Positions 36,361-45,765 of a stretch of DNA of 64,000 bases are shown piece by piece (within the stretch, counting starts at the first letter, position 1; each line of letters starts with the position of its first letter). The notes under the pieces are model-generated. The model did not search any database. It was not told where the DNA came from and saw only the letters and a list, made by a program, of their open reading frames with translations. Made by a program: the position numbers and the translations under genes. This stretch comes from Isochrysis galbana (Eukaryota; Haptophyta; Isochrysidales; Isochrysidaceae), in the NCBI GenBank assembly GCA_018136815.1, contig CM030939.1:1533930-1597929 (forward strand), written 5' to 3'.

Positions 36361-37464
36361 GGTGTACGCTTAAGGTGGTAGGTCCAGGTTAGAAAGGGCC
36401 TATTTACGGCCGCCCGCCGCTCCTATGACGGCCGGGGCCGTCGGCACTGGCAGCCACGCCGGGGGCTTCCTCTCCAGAATCCACAGCAAGATGTCGGCCG
36501 GGACGCGGCTACGGACAGGGATCGGTGTGGGTCACAACTTCGATCGAAGTTGTGGCACGGGCCACTGAGCTGTTCCGCCAGGGGAGGGCCCTTTCTCTCT
36601 CCCTCTCCGCTACGCCAGAGCCACAGCGCGGCGTGAGCGCAAGGCCGGTCTGGCGGGAATTTTCACATCACCCCTCGCGCAGAGATGGGGCATGTCGACC
36701 ATGCTAAAGTGGGGGGCCATCGGGATGCGGCTCAGCACGCACTCGTGGTCGCTGGAGTCGCTCTTGGGCGGCTACTCTGGCAGCCGCGCCCCTGCGCCTC
36801 CGAGTACGTTTGATGTAGGGGCTCAGCGATCCCATGATCGCTTATGGGGGTGGCAGAGATTGGTGCAGCCTTCAAGCCAGGCACGATGTCCATCATTCTC
36901 CGGGCTCACTTCGGCGAGAACTTTCGCGGGAAACCGGCGGGTGTGGCTGCGACGGTCGATCGATTCGCACATCTAGCGATACGCCGAAAAGGAGAATAAG
37001 AGTGGCCGCACGGCACGGGCTATAGTCCGACGTGTCGGATCTGCCATGGCTTCCAGATTGGATCATGCTCTCGAGTCACACCGGGGCATGAACGCCCATA
37101 TTTTTCAGAATTTTACCGATGGAATTTCGTGCTCCCAATCCCTTCCAACCGTTTCCTTTAATTTCTTTTGTGCTCGTTTTGCTCGAGAGTTGCCTTAACG
37201 GCGAAGGTGATGCCATAAAAATCTGGAAAATTGTGTTTTGTACAGCATGGAAGCTGTCTAGAAGGGATGCAGCAGCTTTTGACACAATTCCAAAGCGTTC
37301 AGGAATGCGATCGGTTCAAACCGGAGGGCGTCTTGCGGGATGGGACTGAGTCCCTGGTCCATGGCACGCCGGGGAGGGGGGGGGCTTGGCACAAATCTGC
37401 TTGTGCTTTGAAAGAGGTACCATATGAATGTTTTAAAAAAAGCATGCGTGCAATTGGACACATC
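36361..37464. other. Intergenic sequence
   Basis: Mixed composition. No gene, RNA or mobile-element signature was recognised. Confidence 0.4.
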
Positions 37465-38589
37465 TCAATTGGTTAATAGGTGCCACATTCGCGGCGTGCC
37501 CGGATGGGTGTCACAGCTGTAATTACGCAAGTCGAGGTGATGAGCCACAATGCTGTCGTCGACATCATAATACACAAGAAAATTCGCGCGCTGCCCGGTT
37601 TCCTCGTCCACTTCACCGTCATCGTCGAGTTCTTCCTCCACCACACCCACGCACCACCCGGCCCCGTCAAAATTGTACATGATAGCACGCCCTAGCAACG
37701 TGTGGTCCAACAAGGATGGCGGCAATTGCTGCACGACAGCTGCATCGCCCGTCACATCGTCCTCGAGCGGAGAGATGCCACCGTCCTGTGCTGATGAGTC
37801 TTGAGGTGAACCTGCGGCGCGGGCTGCTCTGGCTTCTACTTGAGGCACACCATTCTTGCACGAGGTACTACTCGGGTGGCAAGAGGATGTGCAGTGCTGG
37901 CGCGCAGCCTTGCAAGGGCAGCCGCGCATGCACATACCAAGACAATGGCATGCCCCTACATCACCCCTGACCGTGCTGCGGCCAGCGCTCGCGCCCGTCT
38001 CACCCTTGTATTTTGCACTCGAGTGGCTCTTTTGTCTTGCCCTCTTCTCCGTCTGCGACTTCCTTTGTTTCTTGCGGTATTGTTTGTACTCAACCGTCCG
38101 GCGCTTCAGAGACCGCCGCGCTCGGAGGGTGGCGCGCTTGAGCCACATGTCGCGTTGCCAATCGGACGTGGAGAGGCCGAGGATGTCGTGCAACCTAGCT
38201 TCCATTGTGCCGAAGGCCTCGATGTCCTCGTCCACTGCACCTTCGACAGCAAGTTGAGCGCGAAATTTGTGGATGCAGACGTTGTTGCAATGCGCGATCG
38301 CCAGACCCGTTGACACATTGTAGTGCGTGGGGCCCAGCTTGGTCTCCTTGTCGCGATACTTGAGCGCCACCATGCCGACCCGCTCGGATGAATTCTGACA
38401 AACGCCGCCCAGGGTGGGATGGATCACCTCGTCGATTCTCTCCACGATCTCCTTGCGCAACCACGCCCTCATGTCCTCGTTGAAGTTGGCGGCCCGGGAT
38501 CTACGCTTTATGTTACATCTGTTCGAGTTCGTTGATCTTCCTCGATCGCTTTCTCCCGTCGCACCTTCTGTTTGGGATGACTGTACCAA
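37465..38589 (-). CDS. CXC-type Cys-rich protein, possibly transposon-derived
   Basis: 374 aa. The N-terminal region (NEDMRAWLRKEIVERIDEVIHPT...HCNNVCIHKFRAQLAVEG) looks helical. A strongly basic coiled stretch follows (KRATLRARRSLKRRTVEYKQYRKKQRKSQTEKRARQKS). Next is a cysteine cluster, ACHCLGMCMRGCPCKAARQH then CTSSCHPSSTSCKN, resembling CXC/tesmin zinc clusters. The C-terminal domain (LLGRAIMYNFDGAGWCVGVVEEE...NFLVYYDVDDSIVAHHLDLRNY) resembles small chromo/Tudor-like barrels. CXC clusters occur in DNA-binding proteins and in some eukaryotic transposases (KDZ and related). Either is possible. The frame is intact. Degenerate tandem repeats lie directly upstream. Confidence 0.55.
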   Translation of the reverse strand: MVQSSQTEGATGESDRGRSTNSNRCNIKRRSRAANFNEDMRAWLRKEIVERIDEVIHPTLGGVCQNSSERVGMVALKYRDKETKLGPTHYNVSTGLAIAHCNNVCIHKFRAQLAVEGAVDEDIEAFGTMEARLHDILGLSTSDWQRDMWLKRATLRARRSLKRRTVEYKQYRKKQRKSQTEKRARQKSHSSAKYKGETGASAGRSTVRGDVGACHCLGMCMRGCPCKAARQHCTSSCHPSSTSCKNGVPQVEARAARAAGSPQDSSAQDGGISPLEDDVTGDAAVVQQLPPSLLDHTLLGRAIMYNFDGAGWCVGVVEEELDDDGEVDEETGQRANFLVYYDVDDSIVAHHLDLRNYSCDTHPGTPRMWHLLTN

Positions 38590-38699
38590 AGAATCTCTTG
38601 GAGTTCACCTCTCACCTCCGCCTTCACCGCAAAGGCGTGCGCCGAGGCCGCTAGGTACATGAATTTGGCTCCTGGGGCGGAACCATTTCATGTGATGAG

Positions 38700-39475
38700 T
38701 TTGAAATCGCCCTAAGCAAGCTGAGGGGCAAAAAAGCGCCAGCGGCAAGCGCAGTCGCGTGCGAAAGTTGGGCACTCTGGCCCGTTCGGCCCATAGGCTT
38801 GGTCTTGTTGTCGGTGTTGCGCAGGGCCAACTTCGACGCGATGTGTGCGGGCGGCGGCGGCGATTGGCGTAGCTGCTTGGGCTTGGGCGGCATCTTTGCA
38901 ATTGATACCTGTTGTGTCATTCTATCTTAGTGGATGGCCAAGAAAGCGCCGGCAGCGCGCCCGGTCGCGTTGGGAAGTTGGGCACTCGGCCCATTTGGTC
39001 GGGTAACGTTTGCGTAGTTGTCGGAGCCACACGCGGCCGACTATGGCGCGATGCGCGCGGGCGGCGGCGGCGATTGGTGTGGCTGCTAGGGCGGCATATT
39101 TGGATATGGTGCCTGGTGAGGCATTCTATCCCAGTGGAAGACCGAGAAAGCGCCGGCAGCGCGCCCGGTGGTCGTCGGCGCCACACACGGCCGACTATGG
39201 CGCGATGCGCGCGGGCGGCGGCGGCGATTGGTGTTGCTGCTTGGGCGGTATATTTGGATATGGTGCCTGGTGAGGCATTCTATCCCAGTAGAAGACCAAG
39301 ACAGAGCCGGCAGCGCGCCCCGTCGCGTTGGAAAGTTGGGCACTCGGCCCGTTCGGCCAAGTGTCGTTAGCGTAGTCGTCGGCGCCGATGCCGATATTCG
39401 ACAAGATGTGCGAGGCTGGAGAGGGCAATTCGCTCGGCAACTAGGGCAGCCTATCTTGATCTGTCGTTTTGTGCT
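38700..39475. repeat. Four diverged ~160-200-bp tandem units
   Basis: Units start near 38723, 38940, 39143 and 39300, each with AGCGCCGGCAGCGCGCCC-type sequence. Three of them also have GTTGGGCACTCGGCCC-type sequence. The first three end with GCGCGGGCGGCGGCGGCG and GCGGCATATTTGG-type sequence. The third lacks ~50 bp. A minus-strand frame (38651-38920, MTQQVSIAKMPPKPKQ...) covers the first unit, but coding status is uncertain. Confidence 0.75.
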
Positions 39476-39513
39476 GTCACTAGTTGAGATGGATAACAAA
39501 AAGACCATGCCGT

Positions 39514-40654
39514 AAAACTATTGTTATAGTTTGAACTATGGAGCGTGCCGCGACCGCTCCCGAGCCCCAGGCGACCCTCGCCACCGCGCCCCACCTGGGA
39601 CGCCCCACGCCGCCCGAGGCGGCTCGTCAGAAAGCCCTCTCAGAGCCCATCCAACCCATCCAAACCACACCCGCGCAAGCGCGCGGGGTGGCGAGCACTG
39701 GCACCGAACAGGTTGCCACCATGGCTCTGCGCATCATGCAGGGGGTCTTGGAGACCCCCTCCAACAGTGGGAAACCCTCCCACCCCAAGAGCACCTCATG
39801 TGGGAGGGCAGCTCAGCTGCCCTCCCCATGGTGGAAACCTCTACCATCAGTGCACCCAACATGGGAGGGCACTTCACAACCATCAACCCCATACGGAGAG
39901 CACCCCATGCCTCTGTTTTCCAACTTGTTGACACAATTCTCGTCTTCACCCCACTCTTGTGGGCCACTAGTACTAATCACTCAGTGCCCTGCCTTGGGCC
40001 CTCTCTCAACACAAGACTCCCTCTCCCACTCCCCCTTCACACTTCAACCAACCCAAACGGCACGAACCCCCCCGCCCTCTGTTCAAAGCACCAAAAATTT
40101 CAATTCAAGACACATGTTGATACACTTTTCGTTTTCAACCCACGCTTGTGGGCCACAAGTACCTACAACTCAGTGCCCTGCCTTGGGCCCTCTTTCAACA
40201 CTTCACTCCATCGCCCACTCCCTCATCCCACTACAACCAACCCAAGAAGCACAAACCCCCTCGCCCTCGGATTCAAACACCGAAAATTTCGACTCAAGAC
40301 CAGAGGGAGGACATGTTTTGAGGCGGCGTCGCTGCCCATGCCTAGAGCAAGGGTATAGCGCCCCCACTCAAACATCTCCTTCCCCAAAGCTCCTCTTTGA
40401 GGAGTTGCTCCTCACCCTCCCATTAGGCCCCCTTGCCTGCGAGACCAAAACAGGATCCTGGCGTGGGGGGCTGCTTGAGTGTGGAGGGAGGGGTGCTCCG
40501 GCTAGCGCAGGTAGTAAGCTAGTGAAGAGCTGGGTGGCATAAGGGGGAAGGGTGCTTGCGCTCGCCGCGGCAGGGAGTCCTGTCTTGTGTGCGCGCTAGT
40601 CCCCTTCCTTTGCCGCGCCGCGACCCATAAAAATTTGTTAAAAATAAAAAAAAG
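39514..40654 (+). mobile_element. Chimeric non-LTR element, copy 2 (16-bp TSD)
   Basis: The 1,141-bp insertion is flanked by AAAAAGACCATGCCGT at 39498-39513 and 40655-40670. Same structure as copy 1: LINE-type 5' end, one long ORF with internal duplication, and a 3' end at CGACCCATAAAAATTTG plus an A-rich tail. Because the two target sites are unrelated, the element boundaries are well fixed. Confidence 0.9.
39538..40542 (+). CDS. ORF of chimeric element, copy 2
   Basis: 334 aa from MERAATAPEPQATLATAPHLGRP. It aligns end to end with copy 1 (9788-10789) without a stop, differing by one codon in length and by scattered substitutions. The same internal module SPHSCGP...QCPALGPLST...SLSHSPFT is present twice or more. 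The C-terminal third is the best conserved. No enzymatic motif was seen. Confidence 0.5.
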   Translation: MERAATAPEPQATLATAPHLGRPTPPEAARQKALSEPIQPIQTTPAQARGVASTGTEQVATMALRIMQGVLETPSNSGKPSHPKSTSCGRAAQLPSPWWKPLPSVHPTWEGTSQPSTPYGEHPMPLFSNLLTQFSSSPHSCGPLVLITQCPALGPLSTQDSLSHSPFTLQPTQTARTPPPSVQSTKNFNSRHMLIHFSFSTHACGPQVPTTQCPALGPLSTLHSIAHSLIPLQPTQEAQTPSPSDSNTENFDSRPEGGHVLRRRRCPCLEQGYSAPTQTSPSPKLLFEELLLTLPLGPLACETKTGSWRGGLLECGGRGAPASAGSKLVKSWVA

Positions 40655-40670
40655 AAAAAGACCATGCCGT

Positions 40671-40906
40671 CCGCCCGGTCGCGGTGTCAAATTAGCCGCT
40701 CTAGCCCTCGGTGACTAGTGGTTCACGTAAACGTATTGAGTTTTGTGATACTTTCGTACACATTGAAGTGCAAAATTACGAGTATGACTTATTGTCCAGT
40801 GTGCATAGAACCACGCCTTGTGGACTTAGTGAGTTGGCGTCACAAGCTTCCTCGCTATTCGATATTTGTGCCTCGCATGAAGGGCCTCACTAAAAATATA
40901 CCGGAG
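40671..40906. other. Intergenic sequence
   Basis: AT-richer. A small frame (MTYCPVCIEPRLVDLVSWRHKLPRY, inside 40718-40948) has a CxxC motif but no family match. Confidence 0.3.
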
Positions 40907-41098
40907 GGGGGCCCGAATGTATTTCGCGCACCGTCTTCGAAGGCCTGAAATTCGGTATTTTTCGAAAATTTCGCCGGAGAACCCCCCAATTTTTTTGCTG
41001 ATCCATCCTACCGGAACCTATAGGGAGCTTATTTAGCCCTTCATTTACCCATTGCAGCTGGTGCCCTCCGCACCCCCATAGTGAGTGACCGGGCTATC
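40907..41098 (-). repeat. Dispersed repeat, inverted copy of 5333-5560
   Basis: See 5333-5560. This copy lacks an internal ~30 bp near the start motif and ends with TAGTGAGTGACCGGGCTATC. Confidence 0.75.
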
Positions 41099-41344
41099 CT
41101 CTCCACCTCACCGGCCTCCAACGTCGTCCCCTTCCGCTTGAACGCTGGGCAGCAAGAAGTGGGTGCAGATGGACGTGGCAAGGAGGCGCACGCTCACCAC
41201 GAAGCACCTCTGTGTCTCTCTGTCTCTGTGTCTGTGATCCACTGTCCGCCTGTGTCCGCCTCCTGCCGCGTTGGGAGGGACAAAAATACCTTTCCGATCT
41301 CTTAGACGTGGTTGGCGGCTCGAGTCGCGCTCGCGCCAGCCTAT

Positions 41345-41465
41345 TTTTAGACCACTCCCTCACTCTCTCTCTTCTCTCTTCTCTCTCTTCTCTCTCTCTC
41401 TCTCTCTTCTCTCTCTCCTTTCTCTCTCTCTCTCTTCTCCTTCTCTCTTCTCTCTCTTCTCTCTC

Positions 41466-41496
<31 letters not shown>

Positions 41497-41879
41497 CTTC
41501 TCTCTCTCCTTTCTCTCTCTCTCTCTTCTCTTTCTCTCTTCTCTCTCTTCTCTCTCTTCTCTCTCTTCTCTCTCTTCTCTCTCTTCTCTCTCTTCTCTCT
41601 CTTCTCTCTCTTCTCTCTCTTCTCTCTCTTCTCTCTCTTCTCTCTCTTCTCTCTCTTCTCTCTCTTCTCTCTCTTCTCTCTCTTCTCTCTCTTCTCTCTC
41701 TTCTCTCTCTTCTCTCTCTTCTCTCTCTTCTCTCTCTTCTCTCTCTTCTCTCTCTCTCTCTCTTCTCTCTCTCTCTTCTCTCTTCTCTCTCTTCTCTTTC
41801 TCTCTCTCTCTCTTCTCTCTCTCTTCTCTCTCTCTCTTTCTCTTCTCCCTCCCTCTCCCTCTCTCTCTCTCTTCTCTCT

Positions 41880-41913
<34 letters not shown>

Positions 41914-42166
41914 CTTCTCTCTTCTCTCTTCTCTCTTCTCTCTCTTCTCTTTCTCTCTCTCTCTCTTCTCTCTCTCTTCTCTCTCTCTCTCTCTCTCTTC
42001 TCCCTCCCTCTCCCTCTCTCTCTCTCTTCTCTCTTCTCTCTCTTCTCTCTCTCTCTCTCTTCTCTCTCTCTCTTCTCTCTTCTCTCTTCTCTCTCTTCTC
42101 TTTCTCTCTCTCTCTCTTCTCTCTCTCTTCTCTCTCTCTCTCTCTCTCTCTTCTCCCTCCCTCTCC

Positions 42167-42197
<31 letters not shown>

Positions 42198-42215
42198 CTC
42201 TCTTCCTCCTCCTCT
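41345..42215 (+). repeat. CT-rich tract with 9-bp CTTCTCTCT array
   Basis: About 870 bp of pure pyrimidine. Its core (about 41530-41750) is a regular 9-bp array of CTTCTCTCT, which reads as Ser-Leu-Phe repeats in the open frame running into the next gene. It is not counted as protein. It lies in the upstream region of the gene starting at 42372. Confidence 0.92.
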
Positions 42216-42371
42216 TCTCAAGCGAGCCACACCCAGGCGTTCGCTCTCTCTCTCTCCTCTCTCTCTCTACTTCCCTCTCTCCATCCGCAATTCTTCCGTT
42301 TCTCCGAGCCTCCCCCCCTCCCCTCTTCCGCCCCCCCCCCACCAAGCTTCTCTCTCTCTCCCTTTTCTCCC

Positions 42372-44702
42372 ATGCAGACGAGCGGTGGTCCCTCCCATGC
42401 ACGCTTCCTCTGCACCCTCTTCTCTTGCGTCCTTCTTGCAGGCTGCTTGTGCCTGGCCCTCTACCTCCAGCTAACTGTCGTTCTCCCTCTCCTTCGCAAC
42501 GAAGCCGCTCTCTCCTTCTGCTGCCTCTCCACCTGTTTGCCCAGTTCCCTCGCCGCCTCTCGCTCGAGAGCAGAGAGAGACAGAGAGAGACGGAGAGAGA
42601 GAGGGCCCCCCGTGGGCCGCGAGCGAAGGAATGCGACTAGGAGGGCAGAGGGACGACCAGCAGGCAAGGCCTACAAGCGCGCAACGCTCCACAGCGCCAG
42701 CGGAAGGCGAGAGCTCGAGGCGTGTGCAAGCGATGTCGAGATGCTTGCTCGGGAGGAGGGAGCCGTGCCACTCGAGGTGCGCCTGCTAGCGTACAACCCA
42801 ACGAGCATCAGCATCGGTGTGCTCAGAAGCGAGTCAGCCGTGGTTCTTCCCGATGACGCATGGTCCTTCGTCCCGGGCGCCAACATGAAAGATTCGCTCG
42901 CGCGCGGAGCGATCGTTGCGTGCGAGGGGGAGCCGGGCGTCGTTCTGCCGCCGCGTGCGTGGTCGGCCGTCGAGCTCCACTGCCTCGCCTCGACGTCGGC
43001 TCCCGCCACGGCGCGGCTCATCGACGAGTTCCTATCCGTGGGCGTTGTAGAGATGGGCCTGGTCGGGCATGGGCGCGCGCTGCCTGCGCTCCTGCTGCCG
43101 CTCGTGCGGCGCGGCTACTTGCAGCCGGCGCACCTGTGGCAGCGAATGCTTCAGACTCTTGGCGCACCGCGCCTAGGGTCGGAGGACGAGCCCGCCGATG
43201 CTGACGAGCCACAAGAGCAGGTGCCCACCACCTCGCCACTCGGGAAGCAAGCTCCGGCCGTGGTCGAGGATCACCCGCGCGTTCGGCGGCTGATGAGCGC
43301 GCTGCGGCCAGTGGACAGCCTCGCAACAAGGGAGGATCAGCTGCGCCGACCCCTTAACGCACAGCCCTTGCCGGATGGTGTCATCTCGCTGTCCACCGCG
43401 CGTGGGCTGAGCGACGCACCCGAGGGCAGCCTGCTTGGCCTGACCACGCACTCGGCATTAGAGGCGTGGCGCGGCGACTGGCTTGGGATGCGATGCAGTT
43501 TGTGGTCTACGTGCGACGCTGACACGGCAGACGACAGCGGCAGCAGTGGCGGGACTGCGGGCACGGCCGCCGCCACCGCCGAGGTGCAAGGCTTCGAGGC
43601 GCCGTCCGAGGCGACTGACAACGCACTCCGGCTGCTGCGGCGCGCTGAGAACGCGCACGATTGCACGCATATGGCCGAGATTGACGCGTTGGTCAACGCG
43701 TCGGGTCTGCACGTAGGCGACTACGCCGTCATGGACCAGTCGGCCACCGTCCTAGCGCTGCTCAGTCGCGCAGCGGGTTGCGCCTTCTTCTCAGACGAGC
43801 TGTGGGACGGTGCGGAAAGCTTGTCAAGCGGCATGCACGAGATCCGCGTGGCGGCGGCGCAAGACCTGCACGACAGCGGGCAGGCTGTCACTGGCCACCT
43901 GAACAACCTTGCCGCTTACCTCTCGCAAGCGCCGCAACTGCCATCGCCCCCCTCGCCGCCGCCGTCGACCCCGCCGCCCTCTCCGCCGCCGCCACCGCGC
44001 CCCCTGCCGCCGCCACCACCACCACCACCCTCACCACGCCCGCCACTGCACATGCCGCCTCCCCATGTGACGCCTGCAATGCCGCCGAGCGAGGGCGGCA
44101 CCGCACTCCTTTCGTCGTTGGCCGGCCTCTACGACGGGCTTGGCTCCTTCCACCAACCGCCTCGGGACAAGTCCGCCTCGGCATCGCCCGCCGTTGCGCC
44201 GCTCGAGGTGCGCGTGCAGGACTTGCTCTTGAGCGTGATCCCGACGGGCTGCACGTCGACTGGATTTCTCAAGGAGGAGCTGGGCGCGACGCTCAGCCTC
44301 GTCGTGCACAACCCGTCCGCCTTCAACGTCAGCATCTTTGAGCGGTCGCAGGCGCTGATCCGGCAGCCCGACGATCAGCTTGTTGGCCTCGCACGTTTGC
44401 TCGAGCCCATTCAACTGCCTCCTCATTCGTCTGCCACGGCGCTGCTCGTGGTAGACTTCCGATACGTCGTCGCGCGGCTCGGGCTTGATCTCGACATCAA
44501 GACCGAGGTTGGTTACGCCAACTCCGACGGCGCCTCCCATACGCTTGCCATCTTAAGAAGCATCACCGGGATGCTGCTGCACGTCGACGCTAGCATATAC
44601 GGCTCTGCGCTCGGGATGCAGCTAGCTGCTGAGCTGTTGAGGGTGGGCTATTTCCGGATACGTCCACCCGAGGGGCCGCCAACCCCACCGCCATCCCGGT
44701 GA
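42372..44702 (+). CDS. Type II membrane protein with LEA2-like segments
   Basis: 776 aa from the ATG at 42372, chosen because everything upstream in frame is CT-repeat. An N-terminal signal anchor (residues ~11-40, FLCTLFSCVLLAGCLCLALYLQLTVVLPLL) is followed by a basic Arg-rich stretch. Two related segments then flank a Pro-rich linker (PPSPPPSTPPPSPPPP): EVRLLAYNPTSISIGVLRSES at ~133 and LSLVVHNPSAFNVSIFERSQALI at ~655. The N-P-(T/S) followed by alternating hydrophobics resembles LEA2/WHy beta-sandwich domains. The middle ~400 residues are unrecognised. It probably sits in an endomembrane or plasma membrane with the domains outside the cytosol. The domain assignment is tentative. Confidence 0.6.
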   Translation: MQTSGGPSHARFLCTLFSCVLLAGCLCLALYLQLTVVLPLLRNEAALSFCCLSTCLPSSLAASRSRAERDRERRRERGPPVGRERRNATRRAEGRPAGKAYKRATLHSASGRRELEACASDVEMLAREEGAVPLEVRLLAYNPTSISIGVLRSESAVVLPDDAWSFVPGANMKDSLARGAIVACEGEPGVVLPPRAWSAVELHCLASTSAPATARLIDEFLSVGVVEMGLVGHGRALPALLLPLVRRGYLQPAHLWQRMLQTLGAPRLGSEDEPADADEPQEQVPTTSPLGKQAPAVVEDHPRVRRLMSALRPVDSLATREDQLRRPLNAQPLPDGVISLSTARGLSDAPEGSLLGLTTHSALEAWRGDWLGMRCSLWSTCDADTADDSGSSGGTAGTAAATAEVQGFEAPSEATDNALRLLRRAENAHDCTHMAEIDALVNASGLHVGDYAVMDQSATVLALLSRAAGCAFFSDELWDGAESLSSGMHEIRVAAAQDLHDSGQAVTGHLNNLAAYLSQAPQLPSPPSPPPSTPPPSPPPPPRPLPPPPPPPPSPRPPLHMPPPHVTPAMPPSEGGTALLSSLAGLYDGLGSFHQPPRDKSASASPAVAPLEVRVQDLLLSVIPTGCTSTGFLKEELGATLSLVVHNPSAFNVSIFERSQALIRQPDDQLVGLARLLEPIQLPPHSSATALLVVDFRYVVARLGLDLDIKTEVGYANSDGASHTLAILRSITGMLLHVDASIYGSALGMQLAAELLRVGYFRIRPPEGPPTPPPSR

Positions 44703-45229
44703 CAAGCTCCTCGGACCCGAGCTGCCCATGGCCGGAGAGAAAAAGTGTCGGGATGATCAAGGGTTGGGTTCAAGTCTGCTTCAATATGACGAGCGTGCGC
44801 CATCAGTCTTCGCCAAAACTCCTCGAAGAACGCATTGCTGCGCCCCGCCTCGTTTCCCCACCCCGCGTTGCGCGCCGATGACGCGATGCTTCCCTTGTTT
44901 TGGTGGGGAGACAAAGCGCGCTACTTTATGCCTGAACGGCAACACCGGCCTTCAGCTACCGCAGCTTAAACGGCGGTAGAGATGGGGTCCTTGGGTTTGG
45001 GGGCCGCCTCGGCGACCTTCGTAGTAATGAAAGGCGTGGGGTTATTCATCAGCGGAACCACTATGGCGATAGTGACGGCCCTCGGAAGCATGAGGGCCCC
45101 GCCGGATGGGGGGGCGGGTTGTGGTTATGATTGCATGCCCATGCTCCTCAGACATAGACAAGGGAGGGCAATTACACGAGTCTTTAGACATCTTGAAGAG
45201 GAACGCACTAGTCGGTGCGTGGAGCCAAA
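44703..45229. other. Intergenic sequence
   Basis: Two small frames (44728-44979 and 44982 onward, the latter with a hydrophobic stretch MKGVGLFISGTTMAIVTALG) have no recognised family. The second runs into the LINE insertion at 45230. Confidence 0.3.
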
Positions 45230-45765
45230 AAAAACTATTGTTATAGTTTCAGCGATGGAGCGCGCGCCGACCGCTCCCACCTCCCAGCCCCCCGCCGCCA
45301 CGACGCCCCACCGGGGCCGCCCCAAACCGCCGGAGCCGAAGCGCTCGCAGGCCTCCGCGCCGCCTGCGGAGGACGTCGACATGACGGCACCGCCCTCACC
45401 TCCCAAGCAGCCACAGCACAAGGGAAAAGGCAGAGTCCTGTTCCCTAGTGACAACCAGACCACATGCCCTGCCGCCCAATTCCTCCGCTCCTCCACCAAA
45501 CCAAGGACTCCCCATGGGAGGTGGCAGCTCTGCTGCCACCCCCTTGGTGGCAACTCCTACCGTCAGTGCACCCCTCGGGGGCGGGCACTTCACACAACAA
45601 TCTCTCATGGGGGCCTTTATGACCTCCAGCAACGTATCAAGCACCAACCAAATGTCCTATGCGCAAGCGGCTGGCCCTAAAAACAAACAAGTGACGACAC
45701 AGCAAGCCTCACCTCCTTCTGCCCCTCAACCCCCACAACCCTCGCGCAAGCGAGCGGCGCATTGA
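45230..45765 (+). mobile_element. LINE 5' end / ORF1 N-terminal half
   Basis: It starts AAAAACTATTGTTATAGTTT and AGCGATGGAGCGCG. It covers ORF1 through PQPPQPSRKRA, with a frameshift at about 45450 (the two frames are 44982-45680 and 45448-45765). It is truncated at 45765, so the 3' part is missing. Confidence 0.85.

Noticed and set aside
41271-42371. A 1,143-codon frame extending the 42372 gene upstream
   Set aside because: The extra 367 codons are Ser-Leu-Phe translated from a CT microsatellite. The Met at 42372 directly precedes a signal-anchor segment.
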